A DNA stretch of 64,000 nucleotides from Erythrobacter fulvus (GTDB lineage Bacteria > Pseudomonadota > Alphaproteobacteria > Sphingomonadales > Sphingomonadaceae). Of this stretch, positions 41,742-53,135 are shown one piece after another (the stretch's first letter is position 1; each line of letters starts with the position of its first letter). The position numbers and the translations under genes were made by a program. The notes under the pieces were generated by a model, which saw only the letters and a list, made by a program, of their open reading frames with translations, made no database searches and had not been told where the DNA came from. The stretch covers positions 1 through 64,000 of the forward strand of contig NZ_JAQQXQ010000005.1 of assembly GCF_028595285.1 (NCBI RefSeq). The letters are read 5' to 3'.

Positions 41742-43862
41742 GTGTCCCGCGCAAGAAACTTCCCGCTCCCGATCCGACAATTCGCTGCATGGGTGCTTGC
41801 GCTTGTCGCAAGTGTGCTGCTGGCCGGCGCGGCGCACGCGCAGGATGCGGAGCCGGATGCCGGGTCGCGGGCGCTTTATGGCGACGGCAATATCGCCGTG
41901 GCGCTGTTCGCAGACGGCGCGCCAAAGCCGGGCGGGGAGTGGATGCTGGCCCTGCGCTTCACCCCGAAATCCGAGGAATGGCACGGCTACTGGTCGAACC
42001 CGGGCGATGCGGGGCAGGGGATGCGGCTGACGCTTGGTCTGCCGGCTGGCTGGGAGGCGGGCGAGCCGCTTTATCCGGTGCCGCAGCGGCTGACGATCAG
42101 CGGGCTGATGAACCACGTCTACGAAGGGCAATATGCCGTGCTGGTGCCGGTGAAGGTGCCTGCCGATGCAAGCCTGACAGACGTTCGCCCGATCACAGGC
42201 CATGTCGAATACCTTGCCTGCACCGACCAGATCTGTGTGCCGCAGGATGCGGTGCTGAAGGCGACGATGGGCGGTGATTTTGCGCGTTGGCGAGCAAGCA
42301 TCGCGCCGTTGCTGGATGCGCGGGGAGCCTTTGCGATCGCCGGTCAGACCCTGCGTATCGGTATCCCGCTTCCCGCCGGAGTGGCGTTGGCCGATCCGCA
42401 TGTATTCATCTCCAACGAACGGCTGGTCGAATATGCCGCGCCGCAGACCTTCCGCCGCGCGGGCGACCTGCTGGTGGCCGAAATCCAGCTGGATGAACGC
42501 AGACAAGCGGTTGAAGCGGTGTCCGGCATCCTGTCCTTTGGCGACGGCGCGGGGGTGCGTTTCGCAGCGGCAGCGGGCGATGTCCCGACCAACGGCGAAG
42601 TCATCGCCGGAGCGCAAGGCGCAGTCGCCCCGCCGCTGTGGACGCTGATCCTCGGCGCGCTCGCGGGGGGGCTGCTGCTCAACATCATGCCCTGTGTCTT
42701 TCCGATCCTCAGCCTCAAGGCGCTGAGCCTCGCCCGCGCGGGCGAGAGCGAGGCGCGCGCGCGGGCCGAGGGGCTGGCCTATACCGCAGGGGTGGTGCTG
42801 GCCTGCGTCGCATTGGGAGCCCTGATGCTCGCCCTGCGCGCGGCGGGCGAACAGGTCGGCTGGGCCTTCCAGTTGCAGGAGCCGGGCGTGGTCGTCGCGC
42901 TGCTGGTGCTGGCCGCCGCGATCACGGCGAACTTCGCCGGATTGTATGAACTGCCGTCGCTTTCGGTCAGCATGGGGGGCGAGCGCACCGGTGCCTTTGC
43001 CACCGGATTGCTTGCCGCCTTCGTCGCCACGCCCTGCACCGGCCCCTTCATGGCGGCGGCGCTGGGTGCGGCGCTGTTGTTGCCGGTGGGCCAAGCGCTG
43101 CTCCTGTTCGCGCTGCTGGGGCTGGGGCTGGCGCTGCCGTTCCTGGCTTTGGGCTTCGTGCCGCCGCTGCGACGGATGCTGCCAAAGCCCGGCGCGTGGA
43201 TGGAGCGTTTCCGCCGGATCATGGTAATCCCGATGGGGCTCACCGCGCTCGCGCTGGTGTGGCTCACCACGCAGCTGGGCGGGCAGGCGTTCGGCGGTAT
43301 CGCACTGCTGCTGGTGATCGGCGTGCTGATCGCGCTGTGGATCGTCGGGCGGCTCCAGCGTGGCGGCAAGATGGCGTGGCCTGCCTTTGCCCTCGTCGCT
43401 GCGCCCTTTATCGCCTTTGCCGCAATCGCGCTCCCCAACGTCTACGAGGCCAAGGGCAGCGAACAGACCGTCAGCATCCACGCGCCCACGCCCTTCAGCC
43501 GCGATGCGCTGGCCGAAGCGCGCGCGTCGGGGCAACCGGTGTTCCTATGGTTCACCGCCGACTGGTGCGTGACGTGCAAGGTCAACGAAGCCACCGCAAT
43601 CGAGCGCGAGAGCGTGCGCGATGCGTTCGAGGCAGCTGGTGTCGTCACGATGATCGGCGACTGGACGGTGCGCGATCCGGAAATCACCGCCTTCCTGACC
43701 GAGCAGGGCGCGGCGGGCGTGCCGCTTTACCTGTGGTATGCGCCGGGAGCCTCCGCGCCCGAACAATTGCCCCAGGTGCTTACGACGGATCTGCTGGAAA
43801 CGCAGGCTCGGGCGAACTCCGGCACGCCTCCACCAGCTGCATCGGCAGCGGGCTCGGATTAA
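41742..43862 (+). CDS. DsbD/ScsB-like thiol:disulfide reductase
   Basis: 706 residues from the GTG at 41742, 6 bases after AGAGGG. Signal peptide (VLALVASVLLAGAAHAQ), then a periplasmic N-terminal DsbD-like domain (about 40-285) with CTDQICV cysteines. The membrane domain (about 300-560) carries the two redox cysteines in NIMPCVFPILS and ATPCTGPFMA. A C-terminal thioredoxin domain has WFTADWCVTCKVNE. It passes electrons from cytoplasmic thioredoxin to periplasmic thiols. The size and the long first domain fit ScsB better than classical DsbD. Its last 83 bases overlap the end of the convergent lipoprotein gene. Confidence 0.9.
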   Translation: MSRARNFPLPIRQFAAWVLALVASVLLAGAAHAQDAEPDAGSRALYGDGNIAVALFADGAPKPGGEWMLALRFTPKSEEWHGYWSNPGDAGQGMRLTLGLPAGWEAGEPLYPVPQRLTISGLMNHVYEGQYAVLVPVKVPADASLTDVRPITGHVEYLACTDQICVPQDAVLKATMGGDFARWRASIAPLLDARGAFAIAGQTLRIGIPLPAGVALADPHVFISNERLVEYAAPQTFRRAGDLLVAEIQLDERRQAVEAVSGILSFGDGAGVRFAAAAGDVPTNGEVIAGAQGAVAPPLWTLILGALAGGLLLNIMPCVFPILSLKALSLARAGESEARARAEGLAYTAGVVLACVALGALMLALRAAGEQVGWAFQLQEPGVVVALLVLAAAITANFAGLYELPSLSVSMGGERTGAFATGLLAAFVATPCTGPFMAAALGAALLLPVGQALLLFALLGLGLALPFLALGFVPPLRRMLPKPGAWMERFRRIMVIPMGLTALALVWLTTQLGGQAFGGIALLLVIGVLIALWIVGRLQRGGKMAWPAFALVAAPFIAFAAIALPNVYEAKGSEQTVSIHAPTPFSRDALAEARASGQPVFLWFTADWCVTCKVNEATAIERESVRDAFEAAGVVTMIGDWTVRDPEITAFLTEQGAAGVPLYLWYAPGASAPEQLPQVLTTDLLETQARANSGTPPPAASAAGSD

Positions 43863-44346
43863 GCTTTACCAGCCCAGCGCCGGGGACCGTGACGGTCGCC
43901 TCTCGCAGGCCGCCCAAGGTGTCCCAGTCGCGTGCGCGGGCAGGGATCTCTCCCTCCCACAGCAGCCCGCCACGGCCCTTGGTCGCATCCACCGGGATGC
44001 GGGCGATCCGGCGATTGCCGATCAGCGCCAGCAGCGCGCCCGCGCCGGCATCGGCTGCGGCATGACGGGTGATCTTCAGCCGCGCATCGGGGTTGCCCGC
44101 ACCGATACATTCGAGCGCTACCAGCACCGGTTCGCCGGGAATGCCGTAGACCAGCCGCGTCTCTCCCCCGCTCACCGTCCACACCGCGCCTTCGGTATCG
44201 GGCGAGGCGATCGGTTCGGACGGGCCGGCGGGCGCAGGCAGGTTCGCCGCACGCGCCACGGCAGCATCGGTGGGCGGCGGCTTGCAGGCGGGCAAAGCCA
44301 GCGCCGCCGCTGCCGTTACGCCTGCAAGGATGCCTCGTGCTGTCAT
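43780..44346 (-). CDS. Hypothetical lipoprotein
   Basis: 188 residues from the ATG at 44346, which overlaps the S10 peptidase stop. Lipobox LPAC gives Cys21 as the lipid-modified residue. The mature part has repeated beta-strand-like patterns (GAVWTVSGGETRLVYGIPG, LLWEGEIPARARDW) and one internal Cys in LECIGAG. I do not recognise the family. It is coupled to a secreted peptidase, so it may be an accessory on the same membrane. Its 3' end overlaps the end of the DsbD-like gene by 83 bases on the other strand. Confidence 0.75.
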   Translation of the reverse strand: MTARGILAGVTAAAALALPACKPPPTDAAVARAANLPAPAGPSEPIASPDTEGAVWTVSGGETRLVYGIPGEPVLVALECIGAGNPDARLKITRHAAADAGAGALLALIGNRRIARIPVDATKGRGGLLWEGEIPARARDWDTLGGLREATVTVPGAGLVKLNPSPLPMQLVEACRSSPEPAFPADPS

Positions 44347-45845
44347 CACCGTGCCTTGATAAATTCGCGGATATCGGCCGAAAGCTTCGCCCGGTCTTCA
44401 TCGCGGATATACATCATGTGGCCCGCATCGTAATATTTCCAAGTGATCCGGTCCTGCGGGATGCCGGTGCGCTTCAGCGAATATTCCGCGCCGAAGAACG
44501 GCGTGGCGAAATCGTACCAGCCTTGCGCGTTGAACACCCGAAGGCCGCTGTTCTGGCGCATCGCCTTGCCGATCAGCGGCGCGATGTTGAGATAGGCGTT
44601 GCGTCCCCAGCCGCTGCCGAGCGACCAGTCCCACTGCCCGCCGACAGAGCCGATCGACTGGTATACGCGGTCGGTCTCGTAACCCAGCGTCTCGCGCGCC
44701 CACTGGTTGATCGCGGCGGTATAGCCGGCGTCGATCCCGTAAAAGCTCGGGTCGGCATCCGGCGTCTCGCCCGCATTGTCGTAATCAGTGCCGGTGTAAC
44801 GCGCATCCAGCCGTCCAATGGTCTGCCCGCGATCGCGCAGCAGTTCCTTGTAGAACCGCTGGTCGGTGACGCGCAGATCGGCCTGTTCGAGATATTCTTC
44901 CGACAGGCCGGTAAGGCGAGAGAATTCGCGGCGCACGGCCTCCCTTTCAGCCTGCGGCAATTCCTGCCCCTTGAGCAGCGCCGACGCGAATGGCCCGATG
45001 GCAAAGCGGCGGGCTTCTTCCACAATCGCTTCCACTGAAGGCGCCTGAACCTTGCCGTGATACCAGGCCGCCGCCGCCATGTTCGGCAGGGTGACGATAT
45101 AGGCCATTTCGTTGCCCGGCGTCGGCTCGCGTCCGGCGAAGTCGAGGATGGTGGAAATCAGGATCAGCCCGTTGAGGCCGACGTCATTGTATGTCGAGCC
45201 TTCCAGCTCATCGACCACCATCGCGGTGCGGCTGGTGCCGTAGCTTTCCCCGCCGAGATATTTGGGGCTGCCCCAGCGGCCGTTGTCGTTGATCCAGCGG
45301 CGGATCACCTGCGCCACCGCGCGCCCGTCCTGCCTGAGGCCGTAATACTTCTTCGCGTCGGTGCCCTGCGTCAGATAGCTGAAGCCGGTGCCCGGCGGAT
45401 CGATGAACACGAGATCGGCGACATCGAGCAGACTGTCGGGATTGTCGAGCAGCGGATAGGGCGGGGCGCCATCGTCGCGCGCGTCGCTGGGGATCGCCAC
45501 GCGCTTCGGCCCGAAGGCGCCCATCTGGAGCCACACCGAACCCGAACCCGGCCCGCCGTTGTAGATGAAGAACACCGGGCGCGAGGCATCGACAGGGGTC
45601 TTCACATAGGAGGTGGTGACGATCACCGCTTCGGCCTTGCCGTCGTCGCTGCTCAGGATCGTATCGGCAATCGTGGCGCGATAGGCGATGCGTTGCCCGC
45701 CGAAAGTGCCTGCCAGATCGCGGGTGCGAACCTGCCGTTCGGGCGTGGACGCCTCTGCCTTTGCGGGCGCGTCCTGCGCGATGGTGGGGGCGGTAAGGGC
45801 GAGGGTGCTGGCAGCGGCCAGCGCAGCGATGACTCGGATGTTCAT
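44346..45845 (-). CDS. Secreted S10-family serine carboxypeptidase-like protein
   Basis: 499 residues with a signal peptide (IAALAAASTLALTAPTIAQ). S10 hallmarks in order: FFIYNGGPGSGSVWLQMGAFGP for the oxyanion hole, DPPGTGFSY, the nucleophile in YLGGESYGTSR, the Asp in QGWYDFATPFFG, and the His in YYDAGHMMYI near the C-terminus. It would remove C-terminal residues from peptides in the periplasm. With the S9 enzyme at 7.2 kb it forms part of a secreted peptidase set, suggesting growth on peptides. The lipoprotein gene is translationally coupled to it. Confidence 0.93.
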   Translation of the reverse strand: MNIRVIAALAAASTLALTAPTIAQDAPAKAEASTPERQVRTRDLAGTFGGQRIAYRATIADTILSSDDGKAEAVIVTTSYVKTPVDASRPVFFIYNGGPGSGSVWLQMGAFGPKRVAIPSDARDDGAPPYPLLDNPDSLLDVADLVFIDPPGTGFSYLTQGTDAKKYYGLRQDGRAVAQVIRRWINDNGRWGSPKYLGGESYGTSRTAMVVDELEGSTYNDVGLNGLILISTILDFAGREPTPGNEMAYIVTLPNMAAAAWYHGKVQAPSVEAIVEEARRFAIGPFASALLKGQELPQAEREAVRREFSRLTGLSEEYLEQADLRVTDQRFYKELLRDRGQTIGRLDARYTGTDYDNAGETPDADPSFYGIDAGYTAAINQWARETLGYETDRVYQSIGSVGGQWDWSLGSGWGRNAYLNIAPLIGKAMRQNSGLRVFNAQGWYDFATPFFGAEYSLKRTGIPQDRITWKYYDAGHMMYIRDEDRAKLSADIREFIKAR

Positions 45846-45892
45846 GGGACGAGGGGAGTGGCAGGGTTAACGCGCGCGTTCAAGAGGCGCGC

Positions 45893-48088
<2,196 letters not shown>

Positions 48089-48222
48089 GCCCTGCCATAT
48101 GAGGGCAGCGCCCGCGCTTCTCAAGCGGCTTGCGATTTCCTGCCCTTTCCAATGCATAATTGGTTATGGATAAAGGCAATCGCGGGCGTCGCTTGGGCGG
48201 CCGGGCAAGGGAGGACATGCAA

Positions 48223-48753
48223 ATGAAGCGGATTGCACTGGTCGCGGCGCTGGGCGGGCTGATGGCGGGTTGTTCGGGCGGCAACGCCGATGCCGACGGC
48301 AACGGCAAGGTGAGCATGGACGAAGCTGCCAGCCAGATCGCCGCCGAAGGGATCAAGCCGCAGCCCGGCCTTTACAAGGCGACCATCACCATGACCGGCA
48401 TGGAAATCCCCGGCATGCCCGCCGAAATGGCAGGCCATGGCAGCGGCATGACCACCACGTCGGACTATTGCCTGACCGAGGAGGAAGTCGCCGAAGGCTT
48501 CGAGGAGATGATGAAGCGCGGCCAGAACGGCGAATGTTCCTATGACAGCTTCAGCTTGAAGGACGGCAAATTCGACGCGGTGATGGTGTGCAAGACCCCC
48601 GAAGGCGATGCCCGCATGACCATGAACGGCACGGCCACGCCCACCAGTTCCGATTTCACCGCGACCATGAAGATGAACGTGCCGGAAATGGGCGAGGGCA
48701 CGATGAGCTTCGCCGCAAAGCACGAACGGGTCGGCGACTGTCCGGCGCAGTAG
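48223..48753 (+). CDS. DUF3617 lipoprotein
   Basis: 176 residues from the ATG at 48223 (8 bases after AGGGAGG); an ATG 6 bases earlier is too close to that site. Lipobox LMAGC with Cys17. The mature protein shows the DUF3617 pattern: QPGLYKATITMTGMEIPGMP, then SDYCLTEEEV and CSYDSFSLKDGKFDAVMVC, with paired cysteines. The family is common in sphingomonads and uncharacterised. It diverges from uvrB and has its own promoter gap. Confidence 0.88.
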   Translation: MKRIALVAALGGLMAGCSGGNADADGNGKVSMDEAASQIAAEGIKPQPGLYKATITMTGMEIPGMPAEMAGHGSGMTTTSDYCLTEEEVAEGFEEMMKRGQNGECSYDSFSLKDGKFDAVMVCKTPEGDARMTMNGTATPTSSDFTATMKMNVPEMGEGTMSFAAKHERVGDCPAQ

Positions 48754-48823
48754 AATGTGTCGGATTTGTTACGGTGATTACAATTAATTGAACATTCATT
48801 CCGGTTCTGGCTTGGTGCGGGCA

Positions 48824-49666
48824 ATGCAAATGCCCCGCCTTGCTCCGGAACGGTCCCGTCTGCCCGCCCCCCTGGTCGCGGCGGCGACGGCGGTCGGCGC
48901 GCAGGCGCAACAGGCGCAGCAGGCCTATGCCGCCAGCGAATTCGCCCGCCGCTTGGCGCTGGCGCGCGAGGACTGCCCCGAAGAACACGAGGCGGGCAAA
49001 CCTGCGCTGGTGCGGATGCTGGGGGAGACGGCAGTGCTGCTCGAACCCTTCCGCCGCCCGCGCCGCAAGATCGAGATTGCCGCCACCGCCAATCCGCAGA
49101 TGGTGATGATCCTGCCCGGCTTCGCGACCCATCCGGTGCGCATGCGTTATCTTGCGCGCCAGCTGGAGGCGGCGGGACACCATACCAAGCGCTGGGGCCT
49201 CGGCTTCAACTGGGGCCCGGACGAGGAACGCTTCGCATTTCTCGAAGCGCGGCTGGCCGATCTGCACGCGCGCCACGGGCGACCGGTGGTGCTGGTGGGC
49301 TGGAGCCTTGGCGGGCTGTTCGCGCGGGAAATCGCCAAGCGGCGGCCCGAAGCGGTCGCTAAGGTCATCACCATGGGATCGCCCTTTTCCGGCTCACCGC
49401 GCGCCAACAATGTCTGGCGGGCCTATCAGTTCATCACCGGCTATTCGGTCGATGCCCCGCCGGTCGATGCCGATCTTGCCGCCAAGCCGCCGGTCGAGAC
49501 CGTGGCCTTGTGGAGCCCCAATGACGGTGCGATCGCCCCGCGCTGTGCGGCCGGGCGCGCGGGCGAGCGTGATCGCGCCATTGCGCTGCGCTGCACGCAT
49601 ATGGGCTTCACCTATGATCCGCAGGTGATCCACACCCTGCTCGGCGAACTCGAAGCCACGCGCTGA
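48824..49666 (+). CDS. Alpha/beta-hydrolase, lipase-like
   Basis: 280 residues from the ATG at 48824 (an ATG two codons later and a TTG at 48788 are alternatives). The nucleophile elbow is VVLVGWSLGGLFAREIAKRRP, with Ser in GWSLGG. The oxyanion block is MVMILPGFATHPVRMRYLARQLE. The final His is likely in CTHMGFTYDP. The fold resembles triacylglycerol lipases and PGAP1-type hydrolases. Substrate unknown. There is no signal peptide but an Ala-rich N-terminus. Confidence 0.8.
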   Translation: MQMPRLAPERSRLPAPLVAAATAVGAQAQQAQQAYAASEFARRLALAREDCPEEHEAGKPALVRMLGETAVLLEPFRRPRRKIEIAATANPQMVMILPGFATHPVRMRYLARQLEAAGHHTKRWGLGFNWGPDEERFAFLEARLADLHARHGRPVVLVGWSLGGLFAREIAKRRPEAVAKVITMGSPFSGSPRANNVWRAYQFITGYSVDAPPVDADLAAKPPVETVALWSPNDGAIAPRCAAGRAGERDRAIALRCTHMGFTYDPQVIHTLLGELEATR

Positions 49667-49771
49667 GGCTGCCGGTCGCAGTCTTGGCTGCGCAAAAGTC
49701 AGCAAGTGCTTTCCTTTTACAAAAGCGCGGTTAGATTGCTGCACTGCACCTAAAGGTACAAGCGGGGGTCA

Positions 49772-51202
49772 ATGAGCGCCGAAGGCAGCACATTCGATGA
49801 AATGTTCGATGGCAACGGCAACACCCGTCCCGCCTACGGCGAATATTGTCGCTGGTTCGGTGAACAGCCCGGCGAATTCCTCAACCGCAAGAACCGCGAG
49901 GCGGATGATACTTTCCGTCGCACCGGCATCACTTTCAACGTCTATGGCGAGAACGAGGCGGAAGAGCGCCTGATCCCGTTCGATATGGTGCCGCGCATCA
50001 TTACCGCCAATGAATGGCGCCGACTGTCGCGTGGGATCGAACAGCGGGTGCGGGCGCTCAATTCCTTCCTCTATGATCTCTATCACCGGCAGGAAATCGT
50101 ACGTGCGGGCCGCCTGCCTGAACGGCTACTGCGCGCCAATGACGCCTGGCTTGCCAATATGGTCGGCTTCACCCCGCCGGGCGGGATCTATACCCACATC
50201 GTCGGTATCGACCTGGTGCGCACCGGGCCGGACGAATTCTTCGTGCTGGAAGATAACGCGCGCACGCCTTCGGGGGTCTCCTACATGCTGGAGAACCGCG
50301 AGACGATGATGGCGATGTTCCCCGATCTGTTCAGCCGGATTGCGGTGGAAAGCGTTTCCAACTACCCGCGCCGGCTTGCGCGCAGCCTCGCGGCCTGCGT
50401 CCCGCCCGCCTTCACCGGCGGCAAGCCGACGGTCGCGGTGCTGACGCCGGGCATCTACAATTCCGCCTATTTCGAACACGCCTTCCTTGCCGACCAGATG
50501 GGCGCGGAACTTGTCGAGGGCAGCGATCTGCGTGTGGTCGAGGGGCGGGTGCAGATGCGCACCACGCGCGGCTATAAACCGATCGACGTGCTCTATCGCC
50601 GGGTCGACGACGAATTCCTCGATCCGCTCACCTTCAATCCCGATAGCGTGCTGGGCGTGCCGGGGATCATGGACGTGTACCGCGCCGGCGGCATCACCAT
50701 CGCCAATGCGCCGGGCACCGGGGTGGCCGACGACAAGGCGATCTATTCCTTCATGCCCGATATCGTCGAATTCTACACCGGCGAGAAACCGCTGCTGCCC
50801 AATGTCCAGACCTGGCGCTGCGCCGACCCGGACAGCCTTGCCTACGTGCTCGACAATCTTGCCGAACTGGTGGTGAAGGAAGTGCACGGATCGGGCGGCT
50901 ACGGCATGCTGATCGGGCCGACCGCGAGCAAGCGCGAGATTGCCGCCTTCCGCGACAAGCTGAAAGCCAGGCCCGAAAACTACATCGCCCAGCCGACGCT
51001 CGCGCTGTCGACCTGCCCGATCTACACCCGCGCCGGGCTCGCGCCGCGCCACGTCGACTTGCGCCCCTTCGTGCTGGTATCGCCCGAAGGCATCGACATC
51101 ACGCCGGGCGGGCTGACGCGGGTGGCGCTGAAGAAGGGATCGTTGGTGGTCAATTCCTCGCAAGGGGGCGGCACCAAGGATACCTGGGTGCTGAAGGACT
51201 AG
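49772..51202 (+). CDS. Circularly permuted ATP-grasp protein (Anbu operon)
   Basis: 476 residues from the ATG at 49772, 5 bases after GCGGGGG. Family blocks: GEYCRWFGEQPG, NAWLANMVGFTPPGG, LEDNARTPSGVSYMLENRE, and the C-terminal LKKGSLVVNSSQGGGTKDTWVL. This is the DUF404/DUF407 group. Such proteins are always seen with an alpha-E protein and a transglutaminase, as here, and are thought to ligate amino acids or peptides in an ATP-dependent way. The product is unknown. It heads a four-gene run ending in Anbu. Confidence 0.93.
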   Translation: MSAEGSTFDEMFDGNGNTRPAYGEYCRWFGEQPGEFLNRKNREADDTFRRTGITFNVYGENEAEERLIPFDMVPRIITANEWRRLSRGIEQRVRALNSFLYDLYHRQEIVRAGRLPERLLRANDAWLANMVGFTPPGGIYTHIVGIDLVRTGPDEFFVLEDNARTPSGVSYMLENRETMMAMFPDLFSRIAVESVSNYPRRLARSLAACVPPAFTGGKPTVAVLTPGIYNSAYFEHAFLADQMGAELVEGSDLRVVEGRVQMRTTRGYKPIDVLYRRVDDEFLDPLTFNPDSVLGVPGIMDVYRAGGITIANAPGTGVADDKAIYSFMPDIVEFYTGEKPLLPNVQTWRCADPDSLAYVLDNLAELVVKEVHGSGGYGMLIGPTASKREIAAFRDKLKARPENYIAQPTLALSTCPIYTRAGLAPRHVDLRPFVLVSPEGIDITPGGLTRVALKKGSLVVNSSQGGGTKDTWVLKD

Positions 51203-51220
51203 GATGGGGGATACAAGACC

Positions 51221-52165
51221 ATGCTAGGCCGCACCGCCAACAGCCTGTTCTGGATGTTCCGCTATCTCGAGCGGGCCGAGAATACCGCGCGCCTGCTCGA
51301 AGCGGCGCTGCGCATGGCGCTGACCCGCGATCTTGTCGCTGCCGAGGCCGAATGGCGCTCGGTGATCGCGACGCTCGGGCTCCAACAGCCCTACGAGGCC
51401 GCGCACGAGAGTTACGACGGGCTGACGGTGTGGAACTTCGTGCTGCGCGGCTCGTCCAATTCCGGCAATGTCCGCGCGATGTTCGGCGCGGTGCGCAGCA
51501 ATGCGCGGCAAGCCCGGATCAACATCTCTTCCGACGTGTGGGAAGCAGTCAACGATAACTGGATGAAGCTCGACAAGCTGTTGTCGCGACCCGTCGGCCA
51601 GACCGCGGTGGGCGAGGTGCTGGGCACGATCCGGCGGGCGGGCACGCAGGTGCACGGCGCGTTCGACGGTTCGATGCTGCGCGACGAGGGATATCACTTC
51701 GCCCGCGCGGGCACCTTCATCGAACGTGCCGATAGCACCACGCGTATCCTCGACATGAAGTATTTCCTGCTGCTGCCTTCGCTGTCCTATGTCGGATCAA
51801 GCCTCGATACCGGACAGTGGGAGCAGGTGCTGCGCTCGGTCGCGGGGGCGCGGGTCTATTCGTGGCTCAACGCGGGCCAGATCGAGGCGCGCGGGATCGT
51901 CGAATTCCTCGTTCTCGACGACCGTTTCCCGCGCAGCCTTGCCTTTTGCCGCAGCGCGCTGCGCGAAAACCTTGCCGCGCTGGCGCGGATGCACGGGGTA
52001 GATGGCCAGGCGATTACCCTGATGCGTGATGCCGATACCCGCATCAGCCACCTGAGTGTCGACCAGATCTTCGATCAGGGGCTGCACGAATTCCTCGTCG
52101 ATTTCCTCGCCCGCAATGCCGCGATCGGTCAGGCGATTGCCGGGGATTACCGGTTCCACGCATGA
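51221..52165 (+). CDS. Alpha-E domain protein (Anbu operon)
   Basis: 314 residues, all helical in appearance. Starts MLGRTANSLFWMFRYLERAENTARLLEAALR, the signature of the alpha-E (DUF403) family. ATG at 51221, 18 bases after the ATP-grasp stop. It has no known catalysis and probably forms a complex with the ATP-grasp enzyme. Fusions of the two occur in other bacteria, which supports a joint role. Confidence 0.92.
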   Translation: MLGRTANSLFWMFRYLERAENTARLLEAALRMALTRDLVAAEAEWRSVIATLGLQQPYEAAHESYDGLTVWNFVLRGSSNSGNVRAMFGAVRSNARQARINISSDVWEAVNDNWMKLDKLLSRPVGQTAVGEVLGTIRRAGTQVHGAFDGSMLRDEGYHFARAGTFIERADSTTRILDMKYFLLLPSLSYVGSSLDTGQWEQVLRSVAGARVYSWLNAGQIEARGIVEFLVLDDRFPRSLAFCRSALRENLAALARMHGVDGQAITLMRDADTRISHLSVDQIFDQGLHEFLVDFLARNAAIGQAIAGDYRFHA

Positions 52166-52175
52166 GGGCACGCGC

Positions 52176-53042
52176 ATGAGCACCATGAGACTGGCGATCC
52201 GGCACACCACCCATTACGCCTTTTCCGAGCCGGTGATGCATGCGCTCCAGCGGGTGCGTCTGACGCCGAAGGAGACGCAGGGCCAGCGCATCATCGCCTG
52301 GACGATGACCTTCGAGAACGCTCATGCGGAGCTGTCCTACGACGACCAGCATTTCAACCACGTCACGCTGATCGGGATCGATCCGGGCGCGCGTGAGGTG
52401 ACGGTGACTTGCGAGGGCGTGGTCGAAACCGAGGACAATGCCGGGGTGATCGGTCGCCATTCGGGTCACCTGCCGCTGTGGAGCTTCCTGCGTCAGACCC
52501 CGCTGACCCGCCCGGGTCCGAAACTGCGTGCTCTGCTGCGCGAAGTGCCGGGTTCGGCCGATGACGAGCCGCTCGAATTCCTGCACGCGCTGTCCGCCCT
52601 GATCCGCGAACGGATCGTCTACGAGGCCGGACGCACCCATGCCTCTACCACTGCCGAGGAAGCCGTCAGCCACGGTTACGGCGTGTGTCAGGACCACGCG
52701 CATGTCTTCATCGGCGCGGCGCGGGCGAGCGGAATTCCGGCGCGCTATGTTAGCGGCTATCTGATGATGGACGACCGGATCGAGCAGGAAGCGACCCACG
52801 CCTGGGCCGAAGCCCATGTCGAAGGGCTGGGCTGGGTCGGTTTCGACGTGTCCAACGGCATCTGCCCCGATCCGCGCTATGTCCGCGTGGCCACCGGCAG
52901 CGATTACAAGGACGCGGCGCCCGTCACCGGCATCAGCTTCGGCGGTACCGAGGAAGTGCTCAAGGTCGGTGTCGCCGTCGCGTCGGAACCACAGGTGCAG
53001 TCGCAATCGCAATCGCAGTCGCAGGATCAGACCACACAGTAA
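52176..53042 (+). CDS. Transglutaminase-like cysteine protease (Anbu operon)
   Basis: 288 residues from the ATG at 52176, 10 bases after the alpha-E stop. The catalytic triad of the transglutaminase-like fold is Cys171 (HGYGVCQDHAHVF), His208 (HAWAEAHVEG) and Asp224 (FDVSNGICPD). The N-terminal beta-sandwich begins with IRHTTHYAFSEPVMHALQRVRLTP, the bacterial transglutaminase N-terminal domain. The C-terminal end is a glutamine/serine repeat (SQSQSQSQDQTTQ) from a 6-base DNA repeat, probably unfolded. The enzyme may cleave or make isopeptide bonds for the operon product. Confidence 0.93.
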   Translation: MSTMRLAIRHTTHYAFSEPVMHALQRVRLTPKETQGQRIIAWTMTFENAHAELSYDDQHFNHVTLIGIDPGAREVTVTCEGVVETEDNAGVIGRHSGHLPLWSFLRQTPLTRPGPKLRALLREVPGSADDEPLEFLHALSALIRERIVYEAGRTHASTTAEEAVSHGYGVCQDHAHVFIGAARASGIPARYVSGYLMMDDRIEQEATHAWAEAHVEGLGWVGFDVSNGICPDPRYVRVATGSDYKDAAPVTGISFGGTEEVLKVGVAVASEPQVQSQSQSQSQDQTTQ

Positions 53043-53135
53043 CGCGATTTCCCGAAGCTTGGTGCTTTGCGCGCGCCGCGGCTTTGGGCTAGGGCTGCGC
53101 GCCCGCGTTGGCGGTGCCTGTGGAGATAAACCGAC

